Shown: positions 1 through 5,895, counted from the stretch's first letter. The stretch: DNA of 31,221 nt from a virus (IMGVR_UViG_3300045855_000044:1-31221), one strand, 5' to 3'. The notes: generated from the letters alone by a model not told the origin. Translations and numbers: made by a program.

Positions 1-221
1 GCCGCAGCCCATGACGCATCACTTGCCGCAGCCCTTGCCGAATCCCATGCCGCATCACTTGCCGCAGCCCATTCCGCATCCCTTTCCGCAGCCCTTGCCG
101 CAGCCCATGACGCATCACTTGCCGCAGCCCATGACGCATCACTTGCCGCAGCCCATGACGCAGCCCATGCCGAATCACTTGCCGAATCACTTGCAGCAGC
201 CCTTGCCGAATCACTTGCCGC
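1..221. repeat. 12-bp coding tandem repeat at left edge
   Basis: The stretch is a degenerate 12-base tandem array with units such as gccgcagcccat, gacgcatcactt and gccgaatcactt. It continues to the window edge. Read on the minus strand, each unit gives a tetrapeptide from the Ala/Ser/Asp/Trp/Arg set. Variation falls mostly at fixed columns, so W, R, S and D alternate while the Ala positions stay constant. Confidence 0.9.
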
Positions 222-542
222 AAATAATTCATTATTATTCGCATATCCATGTGCAAATCTTTCAGCAACATCAAGCGCGGTAATGCTTCTTTCATCTTTC
301 ATTAAATGTTGCACCTGACGAGCGCACCAGACTGCAAACAAGCGCCATTCTTTGTCATATTCAGGAGCTGACGATATGCACCATAGTGTGTCATCAAACC
401 CATTTGATTCCATAATTGTAAGGAACGATAATTCCTCATCGTCTGCCTTTGTTTTTCCCAGGTGCTTTAATAGCGTGCCCCATCCTTCTCTACATGGCGC
501 ATGTAGTTTTATTTTATTTAGTGTTGTTACTAATTTTGGCAT
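1..542 (-). CDS. Ala-rich tetrapeptide-repeat phage protein, C-terminus cut by window edge
   Basis: The frame is open from an ATG at 542 to the left edge, giving at least 180 residues. Residues 1-107 form an ordinary globular region beginning MPKLVTTLNKIKL, with aromatic and Cys residues (TLWCISSAPEYDKEW, RLFAVWCARQVQHL). From about residue 108 to the edge the protein is a degenerate tetrapeptide array of SDAA, WAAA, ARAA and SDAS type, encoded by a 12-base repeat at about 1-221. The array should be helical. The start has a clear ribosome site, with AAGG ten to thirteen bases upstream, and a strong promoter at 574-602. I recall similar N-termini with Ala-rich tails in uncultured phages, but know no proven function. 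Repeat number may vary, and the missing C-terminus probably explains why the assembly stops here. Confidence 0.8.
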   Translation of the reverse strand, partial: MPKLVTTLNKIKLHAPCREGWGTLLKHLGKTKADDEELSFLTIMESNGFDDTLWCISSAPEYDKEWRLFAVWCARQVQHLMKDERSITALDVAERFAHGYANNNELFAASDSARAAASDSASDSAWAASWAAASDASWAAASDASWAAARAAERDAEWAAASDAAWDSARAAASDASWAA

Positions 543-573
543 TTTATTTACCTTGGTTGTTAAAGTGTGATTA

Positions 574-602
574 ATTATAATTACAAAATAACAATTATTC
601 AA
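574..602 (-). promoter_or_regulatory. sigma70-like promoter of the repeat-protein gene
   Basis: On the minus strand there is a TTGAAT -35 box (597-602), a 17-base spacer and a perfect TATAAT -10 box (574-579). It lies between the stop of the VRR-NUC gene and the ATG at 542, so the repeat-protein gene can be transcribed on its own. Confidence 0.7.
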
Positions 603-607
603 GCTAT

Positions 608-1144
608 TTATTCATTGCAATTAATTGAATCATGAAATGCGATAATCTTCCGCTTTGCGTCTTCAAATCCACGAACTAACAAATAATGCTTGCCATTACT
701 TTGTACTTTGTGAGCAAATTTTTGTTGATCCTCGCTCCATACTCCGCCTTTAGTGCGTTTGAATTCAACATAACAATTCCAATCATCAATAAAAAGATCC
801 GCTACACCAGCAACAACCCCCTCCAACACTAATCCACGCGCCTCACTTGCCGAGCGTAAGCCGCCATTTGGGATGGCAAAAATCAACACGCCTGGATAAG
901 TTTTTCTAAACCATAATATAAAGTCGCATTGCTCTTTATGCTCAGTCGGTACGCGCTTTGCTTCTGCACGTTCTGCCAAATATTCCGCTGTTGCCGCTTG
1001 CTCAATATCCAGATATTCATCAAACATATTAGATGGAAGATTTGCAATTAAATCTCCGATATATTCACTACGAGGCTTTTTTAGCATTTTGCGCTGTTTA
1101 AGTATTTTATCCAGCTCGGTGCGGAATCGGTCATTTGTTATCAT
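608..1144 (-). CDS. VRR-NUC domain nuclease
   Basis: This 178-residue protein has the VRR-NUC fold signature of the PD-(D/E)xK nuclease superfamily in residues 68-155. The visible core is an early acidic residue in HKEQ (E71), the PNGG motif at 92-95, the catalytic D116 in GVAD, the E127-x-K129 pair in CYVEFKR, and a later DQQKF helix. Family members include phage-encoded enzymes thought to act as structure-specific or flap nucleases in replication and recombination. The first 65 residues are a charged helical extension. The ATG lies directly before the stop of the upstream 75-residue gene with no gap, so the two are co-transcribed and probably translationally coupled. The leftward transcript starts at the promoter at 1403-1431. 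Confidence 0.88.
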   Translation of the reverse strand: MITNDRFRTELDKILKQRKMLKKPRSEYIGDLIANLPSNMFDEYLDIEQAATAEYLAERAEAKRVPTEHKEQCDFILWFRKTYPGVLIFAIPNGGLRSASEARGLVLEGVVAGVADLFIDDWNCYVEFKRTKGGVWSEDQQKFAHKVQSNGKHYLLVRGFEDAKRKIIAFHDSINCNE

Positions 1145-1372
1145 TTAATTATCCCTGCTTCTGTAATATTTAATGTATGCGTCTCGCTCTGTCACCGGCT
1201 CTTCTAACAGACATTCTATAATGTCGTCAGCCAATCCCAATTTTTTAAGTTCTGCGATGAAAAAATCGTCATGGAGTGATAGTGAGCCATCGGTGCAGTA
1301 TTGGCGCTTTGGTGGCTCTGGCTCGATGGCTTGCTCCGGCGCCATTCTGCTTAGTGCGTCGGCTATGTCCAT
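1145..1372 (-). CDS. Small acidic hypothetical protein
   Basis: This 75-residue acidic protein (MDIADALSRMAPEQAIE...) has no recognised domain. Its C-terminal half looks helical (FFIAELKKLGLADDIIECL). The start is set by an AGGGG ribosome site seven bases upstream in a leader shared with three other leftward genes. It is the first gene of the leftward transcript and abuts the VRR-NUC gene. Its promoter overlaps the rightward promoter of the replication genes. A regulatory or replication-accessory role is possible only by position. Confidence 0.75.
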   Translation of the reverse strand: MDIADALSRMAPEQAIEPEPPKRQYCTDGSLSLHDDFFIAELKKLGLADDIIECLLEEPVTERDAYIKYYRSRDN

Positions 1373-1397
1373 TTCATTCCCCTGGTTAGTTTGTGAG

Positions 1398-1426
1398 TTG
1401 ATATTATCATGTGGCGGTGGTATTCT
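1398..1426 (+). promoter_or_regulatory. Rightward promoter for the HTH-primase operon (candidate)
   Basis: The plus strand has TTGATA (1398-1403), exactly 17 bases, then TATTCT (1421-1426). The -10 box is weaker than the opposing one. It lies 35 bases upstream of the HTH gene start at 1461 and is almost fully overlapped by the leftward promoter. Confidence 0.45.
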
Positions 1427-1431
1427 GTCAA
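1403..1431 (-). promoter_or_regulatory. Leftward promoter for 1372->608
   Basis: The minus strand carries a perfect TTGACA -35 box (1426-1431), a 17-base spacer and a GATAAT -10 box (1403-1408). It faces and overlaps the rightward promoter at 1398-1426. The 8-base inverted repeat TGAGTTGA/TCAACTCA flanks both. Confidence 0.7.
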
Positions 1432-1460
1432 CTCATAAAAAACACAATGGATAAAATAAC

Positions 1461-1628
1461 ATGATTTTAAGCCCAAAAGAGGCAATTAAACGGCTAACAC
1501 TTTCCCGGTCAACATTTTATAAATTAGTTCGCCAGGGGCATATAAAAACAGTTAAATTGTCAGAAAAAAGAATAGGCGTATTGGATTCCGAGCTAGTTAG
1601 ATATTTAAGTGAATTAAATGATAAATAG
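1461..1628 (+). CDS. Small HTH DNA-binding protein (excisionase/AlpA-like)
   Basis: This 55-residue protein (MILSPKEAIKRLTLSRSTF...) matches the winged helix-turn-helix pattern of excisionase/AlpA/MerR-type phage regulators: SPKEAIKRL, then LSRSTFYKLVRQGHI as the recognition unit, a short wing, and a final LDSELVRYLSEL helix. The start codon ATG at 1461 is the only sensible one, because an ATG at 1447 hits a stop within six codons. It overlaps the primase-helicase gene by 11 bases. The position just right of the divergent promoters makes it a natural candidate to bind there, or to act as an origin-binding or loader protein. Neither role is shown by the sequence. Confidence 0.8.
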   Translation: MILSPKEAIKRLTLSRSTFYKLVRQGHIKTVKLSEKRIGVLDSELVRYLSELNDK

Positions 1629-3789
1629 CAAAATAACTTTTCTAAAGAATGCATTGATACCGTACAAATTTGATGAATTAACAATAGAAGGGGCGTTAAA
1701 ATACATCAAAAACAGCGAAACAATGAGAGATAGAATAGCGCATTTACGCACTATTAAAGATCCAGAGCAATACAAGAATGAAAAGATAAAACTTCCAGCG
1801 TTCTCATTTTCCGGCACGTTCAAAGATAGCGTAACCAATGCTAATTTTGACCAGCATAGCGGCGTTTTTACAGTTGATATAGACCACCTTGAAGATGTCA
1901 ATGCGGACAAGGAGCTGGTGTGTTCCATTCCTTATGTGCTGGCCTGTTTTTTATCTCCCGGCGGCAATGGTTTAAAAGTTATTTTGCGAATAGATACGCT
2001 TAAAGATGATGCAGACCTTAAGGATAAATTTGCATCAATAACTGCTCTATTTGCTGGCTATGGGGTAACTATAGACCAAAGTTGTAAAGACATCCGTAGA
2101 GTATGCTTCTCAAGCTATGACCCTGATATTTATATCAATTATGATGCTGATATTTTTATCACAACGGCTGAAAAACGAGCCAAAAGTGAGCCAAAAGTGA
2201 GCCAAAGCGCCGCCGCTGTCGGTGATGCTGACACATGCATTAAGCGAATTATTGATCTAATGCAAAGCGCAACGCCTGGAACTCGTCACAATACACGGTT
2301 AAAGGCTGCGCGATTGGCTGGCGGGTATGTAGCTGGGGGTTTTTTGCAGAGAGATATGGCAATGGATGTATTGCATCAAATCTCCGACAGCATATCAGAC
2401 AAAGGGACAACTACGCCGGGCGAGCTGAATACCATAGCGGATGGGTTTAATGAAGGTTTGCGGTTGCCTATTACGCATATATTTATACAGCGCGTACATG
2501 AACAAGATGTTGAGCAACATGATGAGTGGGAAACACCATTTTATAAAATAATTTTGCATGAAATATTAGCGCCATTCCCAGGAGTGATGAAGGCTTTGGT
2601 GGAGGAGACTTTGCGTGTGGCAAACAAACCGCAGCCTGAGCTTAGTATTTTATCGGCTTTAATTGGTATGGCTGCAAGTATTGGGGGGAATTACAAAACC
2701 CCAGGTGGCCAGCGTTTTAATCTATATGGGATTGGCATATCAGGAACCGGAACCGGAAAAGACAAAGCTATGTTACCTGCTATTATGTTGAGTAAAGTGG
2801 CAGGTGCAGAGCTAGGTGGTCAGCCAGGATCAGGTGCAGCACTTGAAGATATGCTTGAAGAGCGTGGCACAAAAATATTGCTAAATATGGATGAGGTGGC
2901 TCACTTTATCGCTTCAATGAACGACATTAAACAAACACACATGGCTTCCCTTGCTGGTTATTTGTTAAAGCTGTTTAGTGCATCGAGAGGCGTTTATCAT
3001 ACTAGGAGGCTAGCAAATAGCAGCAATAATGCGCAGAAAGAATGTATCAATCCATGTGTAAGCTTGATGGGTTTTGCGTGTCCTGAGAAGCTTGGTGACG
3101 CGTTTGGTAATTCTAGCAACATAGAAGATGGACTGATGGGCAGGGTTTTGTTTGTGTCGGGGAGGGATAGTGTGAAGCCAAGGCGCGACCAAGGGGAATT
3201 TGCTATACCTGGATTTGTTATCGATACCTGCAAAAAAATATCCTTTAACCAGGATATTACACTAGAAATAGATTATCAGGCTGATTCAGAGTTAGACCGT
3301 GTTTTAATGGATTTTGACAACGAGAGCGGTTCTTCTAGCAATCCTTTTGCCAAAGCCTTAAAGATGCGTAGCTATGAGAAATGCGAGCGTGTAGCGGGTG
3401 TTTTGGCTGTATTTGATAACCCAGCCCAGCCGGTAATAAGATTGCAGCATATTGAATGGGCAGAAATGTTTATTAAATACTGCGACAAAGAGATTTTGGA
3501 ATTCACCAGCAAGCATTTACATGGTGGACAGGTGCAATCGGACGCAGCAAAAATAACAAGCTTAATTGATAGATTCGGAAGCGGGGCATTGAAAGCAACA
3601 AATAAAATCCATTCCGTAATGATTAAAGATAAATATTTTCCCAGGTCATTACTGCTGAAAAATTCCAAGTTATGCAAGCGCGATTTTGATTTCGCCATAG
3701 ATCACTTAACGGATTTAGAGGCAGTGAAGCCGGTGAATTGGGAGGCCAAAAACAGCGTTTTTAGGGCTATTTTGGTCAATAAATCGTAA
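1618..3789 (+). CDS. Replicative primase-helicase (BT4734-like primase N-terminus + DUF3987-type ATPase)
   Basis: This 723-residue protein is the main replication gene of the window. Residues about 63-180 match the BT4734/VirE N-terminal domain, an archaeo-eukaryotic-type primase fold. The DID metal pair is at 87-89, SPGGNGLK at 113-120 and DQSCKDIRRVCF at 153-164. Residues about 305-560 match the DUF3987 helicase-like ATPase, with Walker A SGTGTGKD at 375-382 (K381) and Walker B ILLNMDEV at 420-427 (D425, E426). The C-terminal 150 residues look like a wHTH-containing tail. It should prime and unwind DNA at the phage fork. It follows the small HTH gene with an 11-base overlap and is closed by a strong terminator. 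No DNA polymerase gene accompanies it, so the polymerase is presumably from the host or outside the window. Confidence 0.88.
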   Translation: MINSKITFLKNALIPYKFDELTIEGALKYIKNSETMRDRIAHLRTIKDPEQYKNEKIKLPAFSFSGTFKDSVTNANFDQHSGVFTVDIDHLEDVNADKELVCSIPYVLACFLSPGGNGLKVILRIDTLKDDADLKDKFASITALFAGYGVTIDQSCKDIRRVCFSSYDPDIYINYDADIFITTAEKRAKSEPKVSQSAAAVGDADTCIKRIIDLMQSATPGTRHNTRLKAARLAGGYVAGGFLQRDMAMDVLHQISDSISDKGTTTPGELNTIADGFNEGLRLPITHIFIQRVHEQDVEQHDEWETPFYKIILHEILAPFPGVMKALVEETLRVANKPQPELSILSALIGMAASIGGNYKTPGGQRFNLYGIGISGTGTGKDKAMLPAIMLSKVAGAELGGQPGSGAALEDMLEERGTKILLNMDEVAHFIASMNDIKQTHMASLAGYLLKLFSASRGVYHTRRLANSSNNAQKECINPCVSLMGFACPEKLGDAFGNSSNIEDGLMGRVLFVSGRDSVKPRRDQGEFAIPGFVIDTCKKISFNQDITLEIDYQADSELDRVLMDFDNESGSSSNPFAKALKMRSYEKCERVAGVLAVFDNPAQPVIRLQHIEWAEMFIKYCDKEILEFTSKHLHGGQVQSDAAKITSLIDRFGSGALKATNKIHSVMIKDKYFPRSLLLKNSKLCKRDFDFAIDHLTDLEAVKPVNWEAKNSVFRAILVNKS

Positions 3790-3806
3790 GGTCGTCACCA
3801 CGATTC

Positions 3807-3845
3807 AGTCCGATTCACCATAGCCAGTGAATCGGGCTTTTTTTT
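3807..3845 (+). terminator. Intrinsic terminator after primase-helicase
   Basis: AGTCCGATTCAC (3807-3818) pairs with GTGAATCGGGCT (3827-3838) as a 12-bp stem with one G-U, an 8-base loop, and a run of eight T (3838-3845). It lies 18 bases past the stop codon at 3789. Confidence 0.9.
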
Positions 3846-4044
3846 GGAAAATGGTTGTAAGTTATTGTTATTTATTATATATATTAAAAAAAATAATACA
3901 CATATACATACTCTCACACATTAATTCACTAATTCACACCCATGTACACATACACCCCCCCTAAAATGACCAATTACATGTTACGCGTGAAGCGAGAGAT
4001 TTTGTGAATTTTGGTTTTATTGGATATTTATTTTGTTTGATGTA
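3846..4044. other. Gene-free AT/AC-rich region, candidate replication origin
   Basis: There is no credible gene here. The stretch starts with an extremely AT-rich block (about 3856-3895, TTATTTATTATATATATTA then A-runs). It continues with a strand-biased A/C-rich block (about 3897-3960), including a direct repeat TAATTCAC twice and a run of C. It lies next to the replicative primase-helicase. Easily melted DNA plus a strand-biased block beside the replication gene is compatible with an origin, but no known initiator site is recognised. Confidence 0.35.
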
Positions 4045-4072
4045 TTGTAATTTTGGCAATATGTTTTATAAT
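4045..4072 (+). promoter_or_regulatory. Promoter of the putative small RNA
   Basis: TTGTAA (4045-4050), a 16-base spacer and a perfect TATAAT (4067-4072) put the transcription start at about 4076-4080, exactly where the first RNA hairpin begins. Confidence 0.6.
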
Positions 4073-4078
4073 TGCATT

Positions 4079-4180
4079 GGGTTTTAAAAAGTTTAGTGCA
4101 GATTGACTTTTTAAAACTTCCTCTGGTTTTTACCCCCATTAGTTAGCCCTGCACGGCTGGACGAGTTGGGGGTTTTTTTT
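4079..4180 (+). ncRNA. Putative ~100-nt structured small RNA with loop-loop complementarity
   Basis: A complete RNA transcription unit lies in a gene-free gap. It has a promoter (TATAAT at 4067), a 5' hairpin with a perfect 12-bp stem (GTTTTAAAAAGT 4081-4092 with ACTTTTTAAAAC 4106-4117), a short pyrimidine-rich linker (4118-4131), and a 3' hairpin ending in eight T. The 3' hairpin has an outer stem ACCCCCA/TGGGGGT (4132-4138/4167-4173) and an inner stem GTTAGCC with GGCT-G-GAC (4142-4148/4155-4162, one bulge), capped by the hexaloop CTGCAC (4149-4154). That hexaloop is fully complementary to GTGCAG (4096-4101) in the loop of the first hairpin, so a six-pair kissing interaction can form. The linker contains UUCCUCU, an anti-Shine-Dalgarno sequence. 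I do not recognise the family. The alternative is a leader/attenuator of the gene starting at 4191. Confidence 0.6.
4132..4180 (+). terminator. Intrinsic terminator of the putative small RNA
   Basis: The GC-rich outer stem ACCCCCA/TGGGGGT is followed directly by eight T (4173-4180). An inner stem-loop (4142-4162) sits inside it. The T-run ends eleven bases before the ATG at 4191, so read-through would express the small-gene operon. Confidence 0.8.
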
Positions 4181-4190
4181 GGAATTAATT

Positions 4191-4379
4191 ATGGAAATAA
4201 AAAGACACATAGGGGACGAGTGCCCAGTTCCCGGCATTGATCGTGTAACCTACAGAACCGCCATAAATGGCGCTGGTGGCACAATATCAAAGTGGCACTT
4301 ACCAATAGCAGCCTATGAACTGGATTGGTCATTCAAGCCCAGCATTGGGCGTATTTATGATTATGTGGTGGTGGCGTGA
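4191..4379 (+). CDS. Hypothetical protein, 62 aa
   Basis: Begins MEIKRHIGDECPVPGIDRV and is not recognised. I chose the ATG at 4191 (GGA seven bases upstream) over an in-frame TTG at 4179, which would sit inside the terminator T-run. It is the first gene of a compact set of seven and overlaps the next by four bases (GTGA). It has one Cys and a hydrophobic C-terminus (IYDYVVVA), and no clear membrane span. Confidence 0.65.
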   Translation: MEIKRHIGDECPVPGIDRVTYRTAINGAGGTISKWHLPIAAYELDWSFKPSIGRIYDYVVVA

Positions 4380-4588
4380 GCGCAGATAATTTAGACCACG
4401 CACAGGAACTGTCACAATTTATGCTTGACGCCAACCTTGCAAACATACGCCAGCGATCACAAATTCAAATCCAGGGAAGCGGCACTTGTCAGGTGTGCGC
4501 TAACGAAGTGGAGGCGGTCGAGTGTTTCGGAAAATTAATAGTGCCTCGCTGGTGCTCAGTTGACTGTCGTGATAGGGCGGATTTATGA
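4376..4588 (+). CDS. DksA/TraR-like small zinc-finger protein
   Basis: This 70-residue protein has an N-terminal helical half (DHAQELSQFMLDANLANI) and a C-terminal Cys cluster, C38xxC41 then C60xxxC64 in RWCSVDCRDRAD. This is the layout of short phage/plasmid TraR-type proteins of the DksA family, which bind RNA polymerase through its secondary channel in the better-known members. The CxxxC in the second pair is slightly irregular. The GTG start at 4376 overlaps the preceding stop as GTGA. It ends in ATGA, overlapping the next small membrane gene. A role in modulating host transcription is inferred from family resemblance only. Confidence 0.65.
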   Translation: MSADNLDHAQELSQFMLDANLANIRQRSQIQIQGSGTCQVCANEVEAVECFGKLIVPRWCSVDCRDRADL

Positions 4589-4719
4589 AAGATGCGGCGC
4601 GATGCATGGCATGGTGGATAGTGCTTACTTTAACTTTTTTTATAGTGATTCCAGTCGGTATTATTTGTATCATTATCGACTCTGGTGCGCGTGAATTGTG
4701 GGATTGGGCTTTGAGATGA
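4585..4719 (+). CDS. 44-aa single-span membrane peptide
   Basis: The peptide begins MKDAARCMAWWIVLTL, with one clear hydrophobic span at about residues 9-31 and a short charged tail ending WDWALR. Four-base overlaps at both ends (ATGA at 4585-4588 and at 4716-4719) place it exactly within the operon and are the best evidence that it is real. The function is unknown. Confidence 0.6.
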   Translation: MKDAARCMAWWIVLTLTFFIVIPVGIICIIIDSGARELWDWALR

Positions 4720-4898
4720 ATTACGAAGAAACATTGCAAGCAATTCGTGAAATAGTGGCAGAAAGAGAAGCTATCAGGCAAGAAATAAGGAGGTCAGCTA
4801 AACATCATGAGATCGCATTAAATGCGCTTTTGTATCACTATAAAAACCTTAAATTATTATCGCTGGTCAATTTTTGCAATACCGGGAAGTTTTTATGA
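4716..4898 (+). CDS. Small coiled-coil protein, 60 aa
   Basis: The N-terminal two-thirds (MNYEETLQAIREIVAEREAI...) is a strongly helical heptad-like region, followed by an LKLLSLVNFC tail. The ATG at 4716 forms an ATGA overlap with the preceding stop, which I prefer to an in-frame GTG at 4698. The function is unknown. It overlaps the next small gene by four bases. Confidence 0.6.
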   Translation: MNYEETLQAIREIVAEREAIRQEIRRSAKHHEIALNALLYHYKNLKLLSLVNFCNTGKFL

Positions 4899-4978
4899 TT
4901 AAAATTTTATGGTTAATTTTGGTGATGTGCGTCGCACTGTCCATACCGTTTTGCGCGGTTACCGGGTGGCCTCAGTGA
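4895..4978 (+). CDS. 27-aa hydrophobic signal-like peptide
   Basis: The peptide MIKILWLILVMCVALSIPFC continues for seven residues. It is a basic start followed by a hydrophobic core and a Cys, like a signal or lipoprotein leader. It is joined by ATGA (4895-4898) to the gene before and GTGA (4975-4978) to the gene after. No independent promoter is visible. It may act as a coupling peptide or a membrane micro-protein. Confidence 0.45.
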   Translation: MIKILWLILVMCVALSIPFCAVTGWPQ

Positions 4979-5235
4979 GCATAGAAAGCACTTTAATTGA
5001 GCGGGGAAACCGGTACGGTAATTTTGCAGAACATGCGCGGATTACCCAGAACATTAAACGCGCAATGGTAGACTCGCCAAATTGGCAAGGGCTAAGCGAC
5101 GATAAAAAGGAATGTTTTGAAATGATAGCGCACAAAATAGGCAGGGCATTGAATGGTGACTCTGAATATCATGATAATTTCCATGACATTATCGGTTATA
5201 CAAAATTAGTAGCTGATACTTTAAGCCATGATTGA
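4975..5235 (+). CDS. DUF6378-type phage protein
   Basis: This 86-residue protein contains ERGNRYGNFAEHARITQNIK, a Trp-Gln-Gly-Leu segment, KKECFEMIAHKIGRALNGD and EYHDNFHDIIGYTKL. These are the conserved blocks of the phage family I know as DUF6378. Its all-helical, acidic/His-rich pattern resembles the MazG-like/nucleotide-pyrophosphatase style of fold, but this is not established. I chose GTG 4975 (GTGA overlap, MSIESTLIERG...) over an upstream in-frame start at 4909 that would run through the 27-residue gene. It overlaps the next gene by eight bases. Confidence 0.75.
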   Translation: MSIESTLIERGNRYGNFAEHARITQNIKRAMVDSPNWQGLSDDKKECFEMIAHKIGRALNGDSEYHDNFHDIIGYTKLVADTLSHD

Positions 5236-5419
5236 GTCAATTATAGCAGTGTCAGTCCTGGCAGTGGTGGCAGCCTGGGCGGTGGAGATAATAGCGCATT
5301 ATAGGGCGCCTTGTTTGCATCCGCACATAATGACACAACATAGCACCGGTCAACATCGATGCTATGATTGTCGAAAAGTTGTTGATTCTGAGAATGTTAG
5401 TATTAAGCACCAGCGTTGA
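5228..5419 (+). CDS. Small membrane-anchored zinc-binding protein
   Basis: This 63-residue protein has an N-terminal hydrophobic span (IIAVSVLAVVAAWAVEII, residues 5-22) followed by a probable zinc site, C29-x-H31 and C45xxC48 in HRCYDCRKVVD. The function is unknown; I recall similar short proteins in uncultured phages. It is the last gene of the rightward small-gene operon and stops two bases from the stop of the convergent 144-residue gene, with no terminator between. Confidence 0.65.
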   Translation: MIESIIAVSVLAVVAAWAVEIIAHYRAPCLHPHIMTQHSTGQHRCYDCRKVVDSENVSIKHQR

Positions 5420-5421
5420 TA

Positions 5422-5856
5422 TTATGACCAATTAAGGGCATTGCTATCGTTGCTAACATGCACAACGATAGTTTTTAACCTTTTGGCTAAAACTTTAGCC
5501 ATTTTTAATTCGATGCTGTTTGGATTTTTTACCCAAATAGCGTCAATAGATGACGGTTTAAAAAATATTTCTGAATATTTATAATTTCCTTTTTTCTGAT
5601 AAAAAGATATTTCACTTTTCAGCATGTCTAAATCATCAGCAGGTAAATAATTAACGTCAGTCACACGTTTTTTACCATTCAGATAAGACCAACAATCATT
5701 ACTGTAAGCCGATATTATTTCACCGCTTACAAATACACCAATATTTCCTATTGGCTTGTCAGATGTGCATATTTCGTTTCCAATGCAATTTTTTGCTTTG
5801 GAAATTAATCCATAAATTCCTGTTTTTTTGCTGTATGCTGTTAGTCCATGAAACAT
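5422..5856 (-). CDS. Hypothetical protein, 144 aa
   Basis: The protein begins MFHGLTAYSKKTGIYGLISK and is not recognised. It is basic and tyrosine-rich, and its C-terminal half ends in a helix and strand (ELKMAKVLAKRLKTIVVHV). The start at 5856 has a strong AGGGGG ribosome site. A longer in-frame reading to 5931 would start in the -35 box of the promoter and is rejected. It forms a single-gene unit with its own promoter and a leader hairpin, the same arrangement as the unit starting at 6882. Early, autonomous expression and accessory (host-takeover or defence) use are inferences. Confidence 0.7.
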   Translation of the reverse strand: MFHGLTAYSKKTGIYGLISKAKNCIGNEICTSDKPIGNIGVFVSGEIISAYSNDCWSYLNGKKRVTDVNYLPADDLDMLKSEISFYQKKGNYKYSEIFFKPSSIDAIWVKNPNSIELKMAKVLAKRLKTIVVHVSNDSNALNWS

Positions 5857-5874
5857 TTTATTCCCCCTGGTTAA

Positions 5875-5895
5875 CGGCCTGGGAAATCCAGACCG
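5875..5895 (-). other. Leader hairpin upstream of the 5856 gene
   Basis: CGGTCTGG and CCAGGCCG (minus strand) form an 8-bp stem with one G-U and a 5-base loop, between the -10 box and the ribosome site. The paired unit at 6882 has a hairpin of different sequence at the same place. Confidence 0.5.

Larger units (their letters stand above)
1394..1435. promoter_or_regulatory. Inverted-repeat operator candidate between divergent promoters
   Basis: TGAGTTGA (1394-1401) and TCAACTCA (1428-1435) are perfect inverted arms 26 bases apart. One arm overlaps each promoter's -35 box. The spacing suits a dimeric regulator bridging both boxes; the regulator is unknown. Confidence 0.45.

Noticed and set aside
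1-221. CRISPR array
   Set aside because: The 12-base units have no unique spacers and encode a continuous protein frame. No cas gene is present anywhere in the window.
11-283. Plus-strand His/Pro/Leu-rich frame
   Set aside because: It is the shadow of the 12-base repeat. The minus-strand frame has a globular N-terminus, promoter and ribosome site, and explains the region better.
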